Shown: piece after piece, positions 1 to 7,938 of the stretch
Layout of the letters: every line of letters begins with the position of its first letter
Numbering within the stretch: position 1 is the stretch's first letter
From: FACHB-T130 sp042747725
GTDB taxonomy: Bacteria; Cyanobacteriota; Cyanobacteriia; Cyanobacteriales; FACHB-T130
NCBI RefSeq assembly: GCF_042747725.1
Contig: NZ_JBHZGO010000023.1
Coordinates: forward strand, 163,250 to 227,249
Reading direction: 5' to 3'
DNA length: 64,000 bases
The notes under the pieces: model-generated
Told to the model about the DNA's origin: nothing
The model's database searches: none
What the model saw: only the letters and a program-made list of their open reading frames with translations
Position numbers and translations under genes: made by a program

Positions 1-1
1 G

Positions 2-109
2 CAGCCAGAAACCCTGTACCGAGATCATATCCATCTCAGCCCTCAAGGAAATCAGCTGGTTAATGAAGAAATTGGGCGATCGCTCAATCAATTAAAAATG
101 CAAAATTAA
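2..109 (+). CDS. C-terminal fragment of an SGNH/GDSL-type hydrolase (5' end outside window)
   Basis: An open frame enters from the left edge and stops at TAA 107-109. The readable tail contains YRDHIHLSPQGNQLV, which resembles the block of SGNH hydrolases carrying the catalytic DxxH pair, followed by a short terminal helix. Only about 35 residues are present, so the substrate cannot be inferred. The last codons run into the AT-rich repeat that follows, so the C-terminus may have been altered by that repeat. The family call rests on one motif. Confidence 0.5.
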   Translation, partial: QPETLYRDHIHLSPQGNQLVNEEIGRSLNQLKMQN

Positions 110-257
110 AAATTAAAAATTGCGGAATTTTTATTTTAGTAGTGGTAAACACATAGTGTTAATTAGTAGTGGAACCTCTGTTATACAAAGGTTTCCAAGC
201 TAATTATCACTACTTCTACAACACTACTCCCATTTTTAATTTTTAATTTTTAATTTT
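101..257. repeat. AT-rich inverted repeat between convergent genes
   Basis: Two arms built from the unit ATTAAAA/TTTTAAT (about 101-122 and 231-257) are inverted relative to each other. Between them TAGTAGTGG occurs twice (about 139 and 166), with an inverted match near 204-212, and AACCT/AGGTT can pair. The whole stretch can fold into a long hairpin separating the convergent hydrolase and oxidoreductase genes, so it may act as a bidirectional terminator. It also resembles the AT-rich low-complexity spacers common in filamentous cyanobacteria. Confidence 0.5.
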
Positions 258-1331
258 TTAAAAGGAAACGGCTACAGCCGGAGAACTCAGACACCGACAA
301 TCCCAGTCTGGTTGCTGCCAAACCTGACCATCAAGAGCCATCTGATCGATCAAACTCGCCAGACGCAACGCCTTAAGCGCCTGTTCGCCGCCTACAGAGG
401 GTTGATTCCCACCACGCACGCAGTTAACAAAATGCTCTAACTCCGCGTGAAGCGGCTCAATATTACTGGTGTAGACTTTCTCAATTAACCCATCCTGTCG
501 GTAAAGCACCTGACCATAATCTGTCATATAATTGGCAGTCGTTTGTCGGTGAATCAGAATCTCATTGTTGAGAAAATCTGCTTCAGTTAGAGAATTTTTG
601 CAATGGGCAGCAATGCGACGAATTTTGCGATGTGTCACCTTACTGGCTGTTAGCGTAGCGACAATTCCGTTGGCAAAACCAAGGGTAGCCGTCACGTAAT
701 CTAGATAGCCAGAATCAGCGGCACGACTACCACTGGCGGTCAATTTGACTACGGGTGCAGCGGATAGTTCTAGCAGCAGGTCAATATCATGAATCATCAG
801 ATCCAAGACTACAGAAACATCGTTAGCCCTTTGCGAGTAAGGACTCATGCGATGAGCCTCTAGGGCAAGCAATTCTTCTGTTTTCAGAACTTTGCTGAGT
901 TCTTGAAAAGCCGGATTAAACCGCTCAATGTGCCCTACTTGGAGAATACAGTGAGATTCGGCTGCGGCATTGACGAGGGATTCAGCCTCAGCAATACTGG
1001 CGGCAATCGGCTTTTCAATCAAGACATGAATCCCGGCTTGCAGGCAAGTTATGCCAACCTCGTGATGCAGCCTTGTCGGAACGGCAATGCAGACAGCATC
1101 TACATAGGGGATTAAGTCATGATAATTTTCAAAAAAGCGGGCGCGATACTTACTCGCAGTATCCAAACCCCGCTCAACATTAATATCTGATACACCAACC
1201 AGTTCAACATCTTTAAGCAGACTCAGAACGCGGGTGTGATGCTGTCCCATATTGCCGACCCCAATCACGCCAATGCGGATTGGTTGAGGCTGGTTGCGCT
1301 GCTGATGAGCGTCTGGCTGTCTTGCTGACAT
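258..1331 (-). CDS. Gfo/Idh/MocA family NAD(P)-dependent oxidoreductase
   Basis: Cytosolic dehydrogenase of about 357 residues. The N-terminal Rossmann fold shows GVIGVGNMGQHH (dinucleotide binding), followed by VLIEKPIA with the conserved lysine of the EKP motif. The C-terminal substrate domain contains DLMIHDIDLLLEL with the family histidine. These features define the Gfo/Idh/MocA superfamily, which oxidises or reduces sugars, inositols and related compounds, but the substrate is not readable here. I chose the ATG at 1331 (MSARQ) rather than the longer frame to 1385 because the alignable region begins soon after and AGGAG lies about 13 nt upstream. It is convergent with the fragment at the left edge. 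Confidence 0.85.
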   Translation of the reverse strand: MSARQPDAHQQRNQPQPIRIGVIGVGNMGQHHTRVLSLLKDVELVGVSDINVERGLDTASKYRARFFENYHDLIPYVDAVCIAVPTRLHHEVGITCLQAGIHVLIEKPIAASIAEAESLVNAAAESHCILQVGHIERFNPAFQELSKVLKTEELLALEAHRMSPYSQRANDVSVVLDLMIHDIDLLLELSAAPVVKLTASGSRAADSGYLDYVTATLGFANGIVATLTASKVTHRKIRRIAAHCKNSLTEADFLNNEILIHRQTTANYMTDYGQVLYRQDGLIEKVYTSNIEPLHAELEHFVNCVRGGNQPSVGGEQALKALRLASLIDQMALDGQVWQQPDWDCRCLSSPAVAVSF

Positions 1332-1556
1332 GCTATCTTGCACTCCTGTATGCTCCTCCACCACTAGGATTAAATCAATTGGCAACGTTTAGTCGCCTGA
1401 GACGATCCAGATGGTATCATAGTGCCTTCTTTTGTGAAGAATTTCAAAGCTGTGTCTAACTTTCTCAAATTTGTGAGAGTTGGCTCATCTTCCATTTTGT
1501 TGAGGTTTGTAAATTAGCAGCTGGTAAATGTGTCACTTTCTCTCCCGTCCATCTGG

Positions 1557-1760
1557 GGAGGAGTGAGGAGTGAGGAGTGAGGAGTGAGGACTGAGGGGTG
1601 AGGGCTGAGGAGTGAGGGCTGAGGACTGAGGGCTGAGGACTGAGGAGTGAGGACTGAGGGCTGAGGACTGAGGAGTGAGGAGTGAGGACTGAGGAAGTGA
1701 GGACTGAGGAAGTGAGGATTCAATAGTGAGGAGTGAGGAGTGAGGAGTGAGGACTGAGGG
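1557..1760. repeat. Tandem heptamer repeat tract (GAGGAGT/GAGGACT/GAGGGCT)
   Basis: About 28 consecutive 7-bp units vary at positions 5-6 (GAGGAGT, GAGGACT, GAGGGCT, GAGGGGT), with two 8-bp slips (GAGGAAGT) near 1690-1710. This is the short tandemly repeated repetitive (STRR) type typical of filamentous cyanobacteria. Open frames across it on the minus strand translate only as SSLLTPQ-type low complexity and are not genes. Confidence 0.9.
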
Positions 1761-1815
1761 ATTTAGTAGGCAGTGGACAGCGGTCAATTACAAGAACCGA
1801 CGGAGGGAAACATCT

Positions 1816-1906
1816 CAGGACTTACGCAAAGCTTATACATATAGTGTTTTGTAGGGGCAATCCCCCTGTGGTTGCCCCCAAATGTGGTGATGTTGTGTAA
1901 GTCCTG
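1816..1906. mobile_element. MITE-like element, copy 1 (91 bp)
   Basis: The element starts CAGGACTTACGCAAAGC and ends TTGTGTAAGTCCTG, giving terminal inverted repeats of about 14 bp (one mismatch pair). It carries a nested inverted repeat GGGGCAA...TTGCCCC. Two further copies lie at 22270-22360 and 31498-31591 with nearly identical left halves. It is too small to encode a transposase, so it is probably a non-autonomous element mobilised in trans. It sits between the heptamer tract and queC. Confidence 0.8.
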
Positions 1907-1954
1907 AGCTAAAAGTTGGCAGAAGTAAAAATCCAGGTATGAGGGGGCTGGGAA

Positions 1955-2641
1955 GTGAAAGCGGTTGTTTTGTTGTCTGGGGGGTTAGACTCTTCGACGG
2001 TACTGTATCAGGCAAAGGTTGATGGCTGTGAGTGTTATGCTATCTCGTTTGATTACCAGCAGCGGCACCAGAGAGAGTTAGAGTCTGCGACAGCGATCGC
2101 CCACCTCGCTGGTGTACTAGAACATCAGGTAGTGGCGTTTGATTTGCGTCGCTGGGGCGGTTCTGCGCTCACAGACAGTGCTATTAACGTACCAGAAGGG
2201 CGATCGCTTGATGAAATGGCTCAAAGTATCCCTGTAACCTATGTCCCCGCCCGAAACACCATCTTTTTGAGCTTTGCCCTAGCTTATGCAGAAACTATCA
2301 ACGCTCAGCGGGTTTATATTGGCGTTAATGCTTTAGATTATTCCGGTTATCCAGATTGCCGTCCCGATTATATCCAGGCAATGCAGGAAATCTTTCGACT
2401 GGGAACGAAACAGGGACGAGAGGGACAGCCGATTAGCATCATGACGCCCCTGATAAACCTGAAAAAAACGGAAATCATTCAGCTCGGAAATCAGCTAGGC
2501 GTTCCTTGGGAGCAAACTTGGTCTTGCTATACCGGAGGCGAAGTGGCTTGTGGCGTTTGTGATTCCTGCCAGTTGCGTCTAGCTGCTTTTGCTGAGCTGG
2601 GATTACAAGATCCGCTTCCCTATGCAGCGAAGAGTCACTAA
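1955..2641 (+). CDS. queC: 7-cyano-7-deazaguanine synthase QueC
   Basis: QueC converts 7-carboxy-7-deazaguanine to preQ0 with ATP and ammonia, in the cytosolic queuosine pathway. The 228-residue protein starts MKAVVLLSGGLDSSTVL, containing the SGGxDS pyrophosphate loop. Near the C-terminus WSCYTGGEVACGVCDSC supplies the four zinc-binding cysteines. YVPARNTIF is also typical of the family. The start codon is GTG at 1955, preceded by the purine-rich GAGGGGGCTGGGAA. Length and motifs are normal for QueC. A MITE lies just upstream; no other queuosine gene is visible nearby. Confidence 0.95.
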   Translation: MKAVVLLSGGLDSSTVLYQAKVDGCECYAISFDYQQRHQRELESATAIAHLAGVLEHQVVAFDLRRWGGSALTDSAINVPEGRSLDEMAQSIPVTYVPARNTIFLSFALAYAETINAQRVYIGVNALDYSGYPDCRPDYIQAMQEIFRLGTKQGREGQPISIMTPLINLKKTEIIQLGNQLGVPWEQTWSCYTGGEVACGVCDSCQLRLAAFAELGLQDPLPYAAKSH

Positions 2642-2693
2642 AGCTGGGGATGTCCCAGATGTAAACGAATGGCAAGTTAGAATCTAAACTTTA

Positions 2694-4205
2694 TCATTCA
2701 AAATTTATGCTGACTCCTGATTCCTGATTCGCAATTTCTGATTCCTTTATGTCATCTGCTGCAACCTTAGCATCTATATCTGAGACATCATCTGAGACAT
2801 CAGATCCGTTGGCTCCATTGCTAGCAAATGTCGTCTCTCGTCGGTGAATGCGAATTTGGTGCAGGCGTGGACCCTCGGCAGAAACGATGGTCAGCTCAAG
2901 GTTGTCATAGCGTAGGGTTTCGCCTTGGGTAGGAATTCTCTGATAGTGGTAAAGCAGGAAGCCGCCCAAAGTTTGGTATTTATCAATCAGGGGCAAGTTG
3001 AGATCCAGAAATTCGTTGACTTCTTCCAAATTCATCTGTGCTTGCACCAGAAAAGTCTGCTCATCCAAAATTTGTACAGCTAACTCTTCTTTATTCTCAG
3101 ATTTTGGCTCGTAGCCGATAATTTCAGCAATCAAATCCTCAATTGTTACTAACCCAGCGGTGCCACCAAATTCATCCACAACGATCGCCATTGCCAGGTG
3201 ACTTCGCTGCATCATCGGCAAAAGTTCGCTTAAAGGTCGTCCTTCGGGCACAAATCGAGCGGGTCGAATCCAAGGCTGAATCGGTGTATCTAGGGTTAGT
3301 TCCCCTTTGGCTAAAGGTTCAGCTAACTCTTTGAAGTAAATAATGCCGCGAATATCGTCGAGGGATTCTCCCGTGACGGGATAGCGGGAGTGACCCGTGG
3401 AGGTAATTTCATCTAGAAAGATTTGAAAAGTGGCGTCACAGGGAATGGAGGCAATGCTGGTGCGGGGAACCATCACTTCTTCCGCCAACACCTCACCAAA
3501 CTCAAACACGTTGTTGAGCAACTCTCGTTCTTCGGCTTCCAGACCTGTAGACTCGCGCTCTGTGGTGATAATCATTTGCAATTCTTCGGGGGTAACGCGC
3601 GCATACCAGCCTTGTCCGGTGTACTGAATGCCTACCAGCCGCAACAGCAAGCGCGTTGATTGGTTGAGAATCCAGATGAACGGGTTGAAAAAGCGGGCGA
3701 TCGCTCTGATTGGCAGTCCCAAAAACCTCGCCAGTTGTTCCGAGTAAAGCAGTGCCACTGATTTCGGGGATAGTTCACCCAAAACAATTTGCAGATAGGC
3801 AATCAGGAAGAAAGCAACCGGCACCGAAAGGGAATGAGCGATCGCTACTTTCACCTTCCAAGATAGAGGCAAGTGCGCTATTGAAGCGGACACTAAAATT
3901 GCCATTGTACTCTCGCCAATCCAGCCGAGAGCCAAACTAGAGAGAGTAATCCCTAGTTGAGTAGTAGAAAGCAGCCGATCGATGCTGCCTTGCAAGTTTT
4001 GAACCGTTTTTGCCTGAATATCGCCCGCTTCGGCTAGCTGATTGATGCGCGATCGCCGCACCGAAACTATCGAAAACTCAGCGATGACAAAAAAACCATT
4101 AATGGCAATCAGCAGTAGCACCGATAATAATCGCAGCAGAACGTCTTGCGCGGTGAGCCTAGGAAAAGCATTCACCGTCAAGATCGCCAACACGGGGGTA
4201 TCCAT
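2694..4205 (-). CDS. CNNM/HlyC-CorC family membrane protein with CBS pair
   Basis: Integral membrane protein of about 503 residues. The N-terminal part has a DUF21/CNNM transmembrane domain with several hydrophobic helices (for example LLSVLLLIAINGFFVIAEF). It is followed by two CBS domains in the middle (VMVPRTSIASIP..., then DEFGGTAGLVTIEDLIAEI) and a C-terminal CorC/HlyC domain (YQTLGGFLLYHYQRIPTQGE). Members are linked to divalent-cation transport or homeostasis; the old name hemolysin is historical. The frame is open to 4241, but those 12 codons translate the TATTGGG heptamer repeat, so I place the start at ATG 4205. No clear Shine-Dalgarno sequence is visible. Confidence 0.85.
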   Translation of the reverse strand: MDTPVLAILTVNAFPRLTAQDVLLRLLSVLLLIAINGFFVIAEFSIVSVRRSRINQLAEAGDIQAKTVQNLQGSIDRLLSTTQLGITLSSLALGWIGESTMAILVSASIAHLPLSWKVKVAIAHSLSVPVAFFLIAYLQIVLGELSPKSVALLYSEQLARFLGLPIRAIARFFNPFIWILNQSTRLLLRLVGIQYTGQGWYARVTPEELQMIITTERESTGLEAEERELLNNVFEFGEVLAEEVMVPRTSIASIPCDATFQIFLDEITSTGHSRYPVTGESLDDIRGIIYFKELAEPLAKGELTLDTPIQPWIRPARFVPEGRPLSELLPMMQRSHLAMAIVVDEFGGTAGLVTIEDLIAEIIGYEPKSENKEELAVQILDEQTFLVQAQMNLEEVNEFLDLNLPLIDKYQTLGGFLLYHYQRIPTQGETLRYDNLELTIVSAEGPRLHQIRIHRRETTFASNGANGSDVSDDVSDIDAKVAADDIKESEIANQESGVSINFE

Positions 4206-4216
4206 CCGTAACGAAG

Positions 4217-4238
4217 GTATTGGGTATTGGGTATTGGG
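4217..4238. repeat. Three heptamer units GTATTGG
   Basis: Three perfect direct copies of GTATTGG lie immediately upstream of the CNNM gene start (minus strand). Related degenerate units (TCGGTAATGAGTAGTGGG) continue to about 4280. They separate two minus-strand genes and show that the first dozen codons of the longest CNNM frame are repeat rather than protein. Confidence 0.7.
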
Positions 4239-4274
4239 CAACGAATCGTTGGTAATCGGTAGTCGGTAATGAGT

Positions 4275-4298
4275 AGTGGGTAGAATCCACTACCCACT
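4275..4298 (-). terminator. Hairpin downstream of the gene at 4346-5038
   Basis: A perfect 9-bp stem, AGTGGGTAG/CTACCCACT, with a 6-nt loop lies about 48 nt past the stop of the membrane-anchored unknown. There is no clear U tract, so it may terminate transcription or merely stabilise the 3' end. Confidence 0.4.
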
Positions 4299-4345
4299 GT
4301 ACGGTCACGGTACAAGAAAAGCCCCTATTACCTACCACCTAACGC

Positions 4346-5038
4346 CTACTTCACCACTGGAATTCCAGACATTTTCAGCTGGAGTTTTTGATCGGGATAA
4401 TCTGTCAAAGTCAAAGAAAGCTGCTTAGCGTCTTCTAGTAAAGCCGTGGGAATACTCACCGTCCCCGAAAAGCTTTGCCCATTTGGTGGCAATTCTCCTG
4501 GCAAACCTTCAGTCACAGCACTTAAAGCTCGACCTTGGTCGTCCGTTACATTCAAGAAACTATACAGAAACCGTACAGCATTCCCTCCCTCATTCTTCAG
4601 GCTCACATTCAGCAACAAAGACCCTCCTTGCTGACGCGCTGAGCCTATCTCCAACTTCACGCCCTTGTCCTGACTTGTAATCGGGAAATTTTGCTGTTTA
4701 TTTTCCTGCTCAGAGGTCTCCTCAGGAGTGTTAGGCTCGCTGTTGCTTTTGGTTTCCTCTTCTTTCGGTTCAGGCTTAATAACGGTTTTACCCTTACCGC
4801 TCATTTGTGCTTTGACACTTGCCAGGATATCAACCTCGCGCAAAATTGCCACTCCTTCTTTACCAGGAGTTGCCCGCTTGCTACCAGCCAATTTATTGGT
4901 AGGGCGCACATCCGGCTGCGTTACTCCTTTAAGGGCTTCATGACCTACAGTAAACCCCCACATCGCACTTACAAAGCCAGCGCCTAACATCATGGCAAGC
5001 AAAATTAACGTAAGTGCGACAGTTGAATTTAGTTTCAT
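4346..5038 (-). CDS. Membrane-anchored protein of unknown function
   Basis: 230 residues. An N-terminal hydrophobic helix (LILLAMMLGAGFVSAMWGF) is either an uncleaved signal anchor or a signal peptide. A low-complexity acidic linker follows at about residues 90-125 (rich in E, P, K, N, S). The C-terminal domain of about 100 residues reads like a beta-sandwich of FxxE/DUF4352 type (VKLEIGSARQQGGSLLLNVS, then FLNVTDDQGRAL). The architecture suggests an extracytoplasmic domain tethered to the membrane. I do not recognise a named family. It stands alone between two spacers, with the CNNM gene downstream on the same strand. Confidence 0.65.
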   Translation of the reverse strand: MKLNSTVALTLILLAMMLGAGFVSAMWGFTVGHEALKGVTQPDVRPTNKLAGSKRATPGKEGVAILREVDILASVKAQMSGKGKTVIKPEPKEEETKSNSEPNTPEETSEQENKQQNFPITSQDKGVKLEIGSARQQGGSLLLNVSLKNEGGNAVRFLYSFLNVTDDQGRALSAVTEGLPGELPPNGQSFSGTVSIPTALLEDAKQLSLTLTDYPDQKLQLKMSGIPVVK

Positions 5039-5257
5039 TGGTTGCTCAAGCTACAAAAATTGCCGCGACACCGACTAACTGCTATACATAGCTGACGACT
5101 GACAGCAGTGGAACCTATGATAGCGAATCGGTCAATGTCACGCCGAAGATTTATCTCTATTTTAGAAAACAGCGCTTATAATTTATTATCAGGAATCATA
5201 CTACGCATCCGCTTTGGAGTGGACTTAGCGTCCATAATTGTATAAAATAACAATCCA

Positions 5258-5305
5258 GCCAGGATTGACTGATGGGATGCAGTCATCAAATCAGTCAATC
5301 CTGGC
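5258..5305. repeat. Perfect 16-bp inverted repeat upstream of the tRNA
   Basis: GCCAGGATTGACTGAT (5258-5273) is perfectly inverted at 5290-5305, with a 16-nt loop. It ends 15 bp before the tRNA at 5321. It could be an upstream terminator, a palindromic repeat element or a recombination site; nothing visible distinguishes these. Confidence 0.6.
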
Positions 5306-5320
5306 AACGAAATCAATCAT

Positions 5321-5393
5321 GCGCTCTTGGCCGATTGGGGAGGCAGCGAACTCATAATTCGCCTTCAGACTGGTTCGATTCCGGTAGGGCGCA
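5321..5393 (+). tRNA. tRNA with CAU anticodon, probably tRNA-Ile2 (lysidine-modified)
   Basis: A full cloverleaf can be drawn: acceptor GCGCTCT/AGGGCGC with discriminator A5393; a short D stem GCC/GGC; anticodon stem GCGAA/TTCGC enclosing loop CTCATAA (anticodon CAT at 5353-5355); and T stem ACTGG/CCGGT with loop TTCGATT. CCA is not encoded. The GCGAA-CTCATAA-TTCGC anticodon arm and the acceptor differ from cyanobacterial initiator and elongator tRNA-Met as I know them. They resemble bacterial/plastid tRNA-Ile(CAU), whose C34 becomes lysidine so that AUA is read. The variable loop of 6 nt is slightly long. Elongator Met remains the alternative. Confidence 0.85.
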
Positions 5394-5733
5394 TTCCCAT
5401 AAATTCAGTATCCTTGAAGCAAATTCCCCAGAAGCGCTCTAGCGGAAAGTACAATGCGCTCAGGATAAATGCAGTTTATTAGCGTATCACGATCTTAAGA
5501 AACCTATTAATAAAATTATTCTCGATAATTTACTTTTATCGAAAATTTCAGCAGAATATCTAAAACGCCAGATGTTTCCCAATGGTGGAAAGCAACTGAA
5601 CAAAGTAAGTTGGAAGCTTAACGTCAGTTCAAGAAATAGAGTTTATAAAAAGCCAGCCCTGATAGCTTGTCAAAATCTCGCCCCGTGAATTTTGAAAAAG
5701 TCAAATTTTAAACCGCGACCAGGCAGAAGTAAG
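5394..5733. other. Intergenic stretch downstream of the tRNA
   Basis: AT-rich, with no convincing reading frame. A 60-codon frame starting at TTG 5692 has no Shine-Dalgarno sequence and overlaps the 3' end of the opposite gene, so I reject it. I see no integrase gene or duplicated tRNA 3' end that would mark an integrated element. Confidence 0.5.
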
Positions 5734-5760
5734 AAAGACAAACAATCTTTGCTTGTCTTT
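5734..5760 (-). terminator. Terminator-like hairpin for the secreted unknown
   Basis: AAAGACAA (5734-5741) pairs with TTGTCTTT (5753-5760) around an 11-nt loop. It lies 16 bp beyond the minus-strand stop at 5776. The T-rich flank CTCTTTTTC on the plus strand means that it could also stop plus-strand transcription. Confidence 0.4.
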
Positions 5761-5775
5761 TCCTCTTTTTCTGAT

Positions 5776-6222
5776 TTAGGGCTGTGGGGGGTTCTCAAAC
5801 ACGAACTCGCTGCCTGTTACGGGTCTACCACTACCAGTAACGTTTACATTGATAGCTGGGCTTTGCAGAATTGAGGTATTGAAAGGATTAGGGAGATCGG
5901 GAGTGCGAATAATAAAGTCACTGGAAGTCTGCTGAAAGAGTAGCTCCCGGTAAAGGTTATCGACTATCTTAGTGTCTTGCTCGATCTCATTTTCTGGAAA
6001 ACTAGGGCCAATGATGAAATTTAACTCCCGTCGGTAAGATTGGTTGCCGAAAAAGTCTTTAGAGTTTTCACTGATAGCTCGATTAAATAAGTCCGGAATC
6101 GAGGTATAAGGTACTGGCTGGAAGTTAGAGAGTGTTTGCTGAGCGATCGCGCTAGAGGCAATGACAGTCGAAGCGGCACTGAGAACCAACACACTGATTA
6201 AATTAGTCAAGCGCATTCCCAT
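5776..6222 (-). CDS. Small secreted protein of unknown function
   Basis: 148 residues with a clear Sec signal peptide (LTNLISVLVLSAASTVIASSAIAQQ, with AIA-Q as the probable cleavage site). The mature part has no motif I recognise: it is polar, with FFGNQSYRRELNFIIGPSF in the middle and a Pro/Gly-rich tail. I chose ATG 6222 because GAGGGACGAG stands directly upstream; an ATG two codons later is the alternative, and the TTG at 6234 is unlikely. It is divergent from pyrE with about 95 bp between the starts. Probably periplasmic or extracellular. Confidence 0.65.
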   Translation of the reverse strand: MGMRLTNLISVLVLSAASTVIASSAIAQQTLSNFQPVPYTSIPDLFNRAISENSKDFFGNQSYRRELNFIIGPSFPENEIEQDTKIVDNLYRELLFQQTSSDFIIRTPDLPNPFNTSILQSPAINVNVTGSGRPVTGSEFVFENPPQP

Positions 6223-6318
6223 CTCGTCCCTCAACTTTGGCTGAATACTATCTAAAGTTTAAGTTTAGGATGATTGTTAGTCAAATTGTCATATCTCCAC
6301 TCTTTTTCTGTCCTAGTG

Positions 6319-6939
6319 ATGATCCACAAAATCCAACCCCAGACTGATTTAACTGGCTCTTATGCTACTGCCGAGCTAACAACGCTACGCCAGCAACTGC
6401 TGGATTTATTTTGCCATCTGGCTTATAAAGAGGGAGATTTTGTGCTGTCATCGGGGCAGTGCAGTTCTTACTACATTAACGGCAAGCCAGTAACGCTTCA
6501 TCCCCAAGGAGCTTTAGCAACAGGTCGGATTCTGTTATCGCTGCTGCCGATGGATACCCAGGCAGTTGCCGGATTGACGCTGGGAGCCGACCCGATTGTG
6601 ACAGCAGTAAGCGTAGTTTCCGCCTATGAAAATAGACCTTTACCGGCGTTAATTATTCGGAAAGAAGCCAAGGGACACGGAACACAGGCATATATAGAAG
6701 GTCCTACTCTCCCTGCGGGTGCGAAAGTGGTAGTTTTGGAAGATGTGGTTACAACTGGTAAATCTGCAATGAAAGCAGTTGAGCGTCTGCGAGATGCCGG
6801 TTATGAGGTTGAACAGGTAATTTCTTTGGTAGATAGACAACAAGGCGGTGCCGAGTTATACCAGTCAGTTGGGCTAAAGTTTCAGGCGGTGTTTTCGATT
6901 CAGGATCTTCAGGAACGATATAAGCAGATGCAGGCTTAA
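6319..6939 (+). CDS. pyrE: Orotate phosphoribosyltransferase PyrE
   Basis: PyrE transfers ribose-5-phosphate from PRPP to orotate to form OMP in de novo pyrimidine synthesis. The protein of about 206 residues contains the family start FCHLAYKEGDFVLSSGQ, the KPVTLHPQG segment and the PRPP-binding loop VVVLEDVVTTGKSAMKAVE. A flexible-loop segment, IRKEAKGHGTQAYIEG, is present. The frame is open upstream to 6274, but ATG 6319 gives the usual N-terminus; GTG 6316 is an alternative. No strong Shine-Dalgarno sequence is seen. It is monocistronic in this window. Confidence 0.93.
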   Translation: MIHKIQPQTDLTGSYATAELTTLRQQLLDLFCHLAYKEGDFVLSSGQCSSYYINGKPVTLHPQGALATGRILLSLLPMDTQAVAGLTLGADPIVTAVSVVSAYENRPLPALIIRKEAKGHGTQAYIEGPTLPAGAKVVVLEDVVTTGKSAMKAVERLRDAGYEVEQVISLVDRQQGGAELYQSVGLKFQAVFSIQDLQERYKQMQA

Positions 6940-7165
6940 TATTGTCGCTCAAGTTTACATTTAGCTGACTGATAATCCTGCTCATGAGAAAGACTTTTGA
7001 GCAGTGCTAAACCTAAAATAAACTCAGTATTCGCCACTGGCAATGCTAGGTGATTATTTACGGTAAGCTACGCGATCGCACTATGCCACTCTCACCCACG
7101 ACTATTGACGAGTCTGATTGTTGTAAGTACAATGTAGCTACTTTTCCTTTTAAAGCTACTTAGAT

Positions 7166-7423
7166 ATGAATGCAGCTATCAAAACCAGAATTGTTAAAAT
7201 TGGTAATTCTCAGGGAATTCGTATTCCTAAACCGCTTTTAGAACAAAGCGGTATTCATACAGAAGTTGAAATTGAAGTGCAAGGCGCGAGCTTGATTATT
7301 CGCCCAGCGGCAAGATCTCGTGTGGGATGGGATGAAGCCTTTGCCAAAATGTCCGAACGACACGATGATATTTTGCTTGACGATGTTATCCCTACTAACT
7401 GGGAACAGGTTGAATGGGAATGA
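7166..7423 (+). CDS. AbrB/MazE-type antitoxin
   Basis: 85 residues. The N-terminal 50 residues, with IVKIGNSQGIRIPKPLLEQSGI, are the swapped-hairpin AbrB fold of MazE antitoxins that binds operator DNA. The acidic C-terminal tail (DDVIPTNWEQVEWE) is the expected unstructured toxin-binding segment, ending in a W-rich peptide. Its stop codon overlaps the start of the MazF gene, the classic antitoxin-first operon. The pair is expected to repress its own promoter. Confidence 0.88.
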   Translation: MNAAIKTRIVKIGNSQGIRIPKPLLEQSGIHTEVEIEVQGASLIIRPAARSRVGWDEAFAKMSERHDDILLDDVIPTNWEQVEWE

Positions 7424-7743
7424 TAGTCAAACGTTTTGATGTTTTCCTATTTAATCTCGATCCTACTGTTGGTAGTGAAATTCAGAAAACACGACCCTGT
7501 TTAGTGATTTCTCCAGATGAAATGAACCGCAATATTGCTACAGTCATCATTGCACCAATGACGACAAAGGGTCAAACATATCCTACCCGTATAGCTTCTC
7601 AATTTCAAAGTAAAGATGGACAAATTATTCTCGACCAGATCCGCACAGTAGACAAAACTCGATTAGTTAAACACCTTGGTCAAATTAGCCCCGATGAGCA
7701 AAGAGCTGTTCTCGATAGCTTGGCTGAGATGTTCGCCGAGTGA
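7414..7743 (+). CDS. MazF/PemK-family endoribonuclease toxin
   Basis: 109 residues. It begins MGMIVKRFDVFLFNLDPTVGSEIQKTRPCLVISP, with the conserved beta-hairpin and PTxGSExxKTRP motif of MazF toxins, and continues with ATVIIAPMTT and LDQIRTVDKTRL. These carry the catalytic Arg and Thr of the sequence-specific mRNA interferase. Two start codons are possible, 7414 and 7420; both overlap the antitoxin gene (10 or 4 nt), so the genes are translationally coupled. Toxin activity is inferred from intact motifs. Confidence 0.9.
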   Translation: MGMIVKRFDVFLFNLDPTVGSEIQKTRPCLVISPDEMNRNIATVIIAPMTTKGQTYPTRIASQFQSKDGQIILDQIRTVDKTRLVKHLGQISPDEQRAVLDSLAEMFAE

Positions 7744-7938
7744 ATATTCCCGTAACTTGAGCGAATTCTATTGCTGTTAAAAATTGCGCGATCGCACTTA
7801 TGTGTAGTGCGAGATAGCGCGATCGCCTACGGTACGCTACGCCAAAGCCCATTGCCCCAAGTTGGGCTAAGAAACACAACCCAGTATTTCCTATTACAAT
7901 AAGCTTTGAATATTTTGGGTTGACGAAGTAAACCTAAA

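Noticed and set aside
1557..1760. CRISPR-like array
   Set aside because: Units are 7 bp with no spacers; no repeat-spacer structure or cas gene was found anywhere in the window.
1514..1787. Two overlapping minus-strand open frames of 69 and 84 codons
   Set aside because: They translate the GAGGAGT heptamer array in two frames, giving only Ser/Leu/Pro/Thr/Gln low complexity, and have no ribosome binding site.
5692..5874. 60-codon plus-strand frame
   Set aside because: It starts at TTG without Shine-Dalgarno, crosses a terminator-like hairpin and overlaps the 3' end of the secreted protein gene on the other strand.
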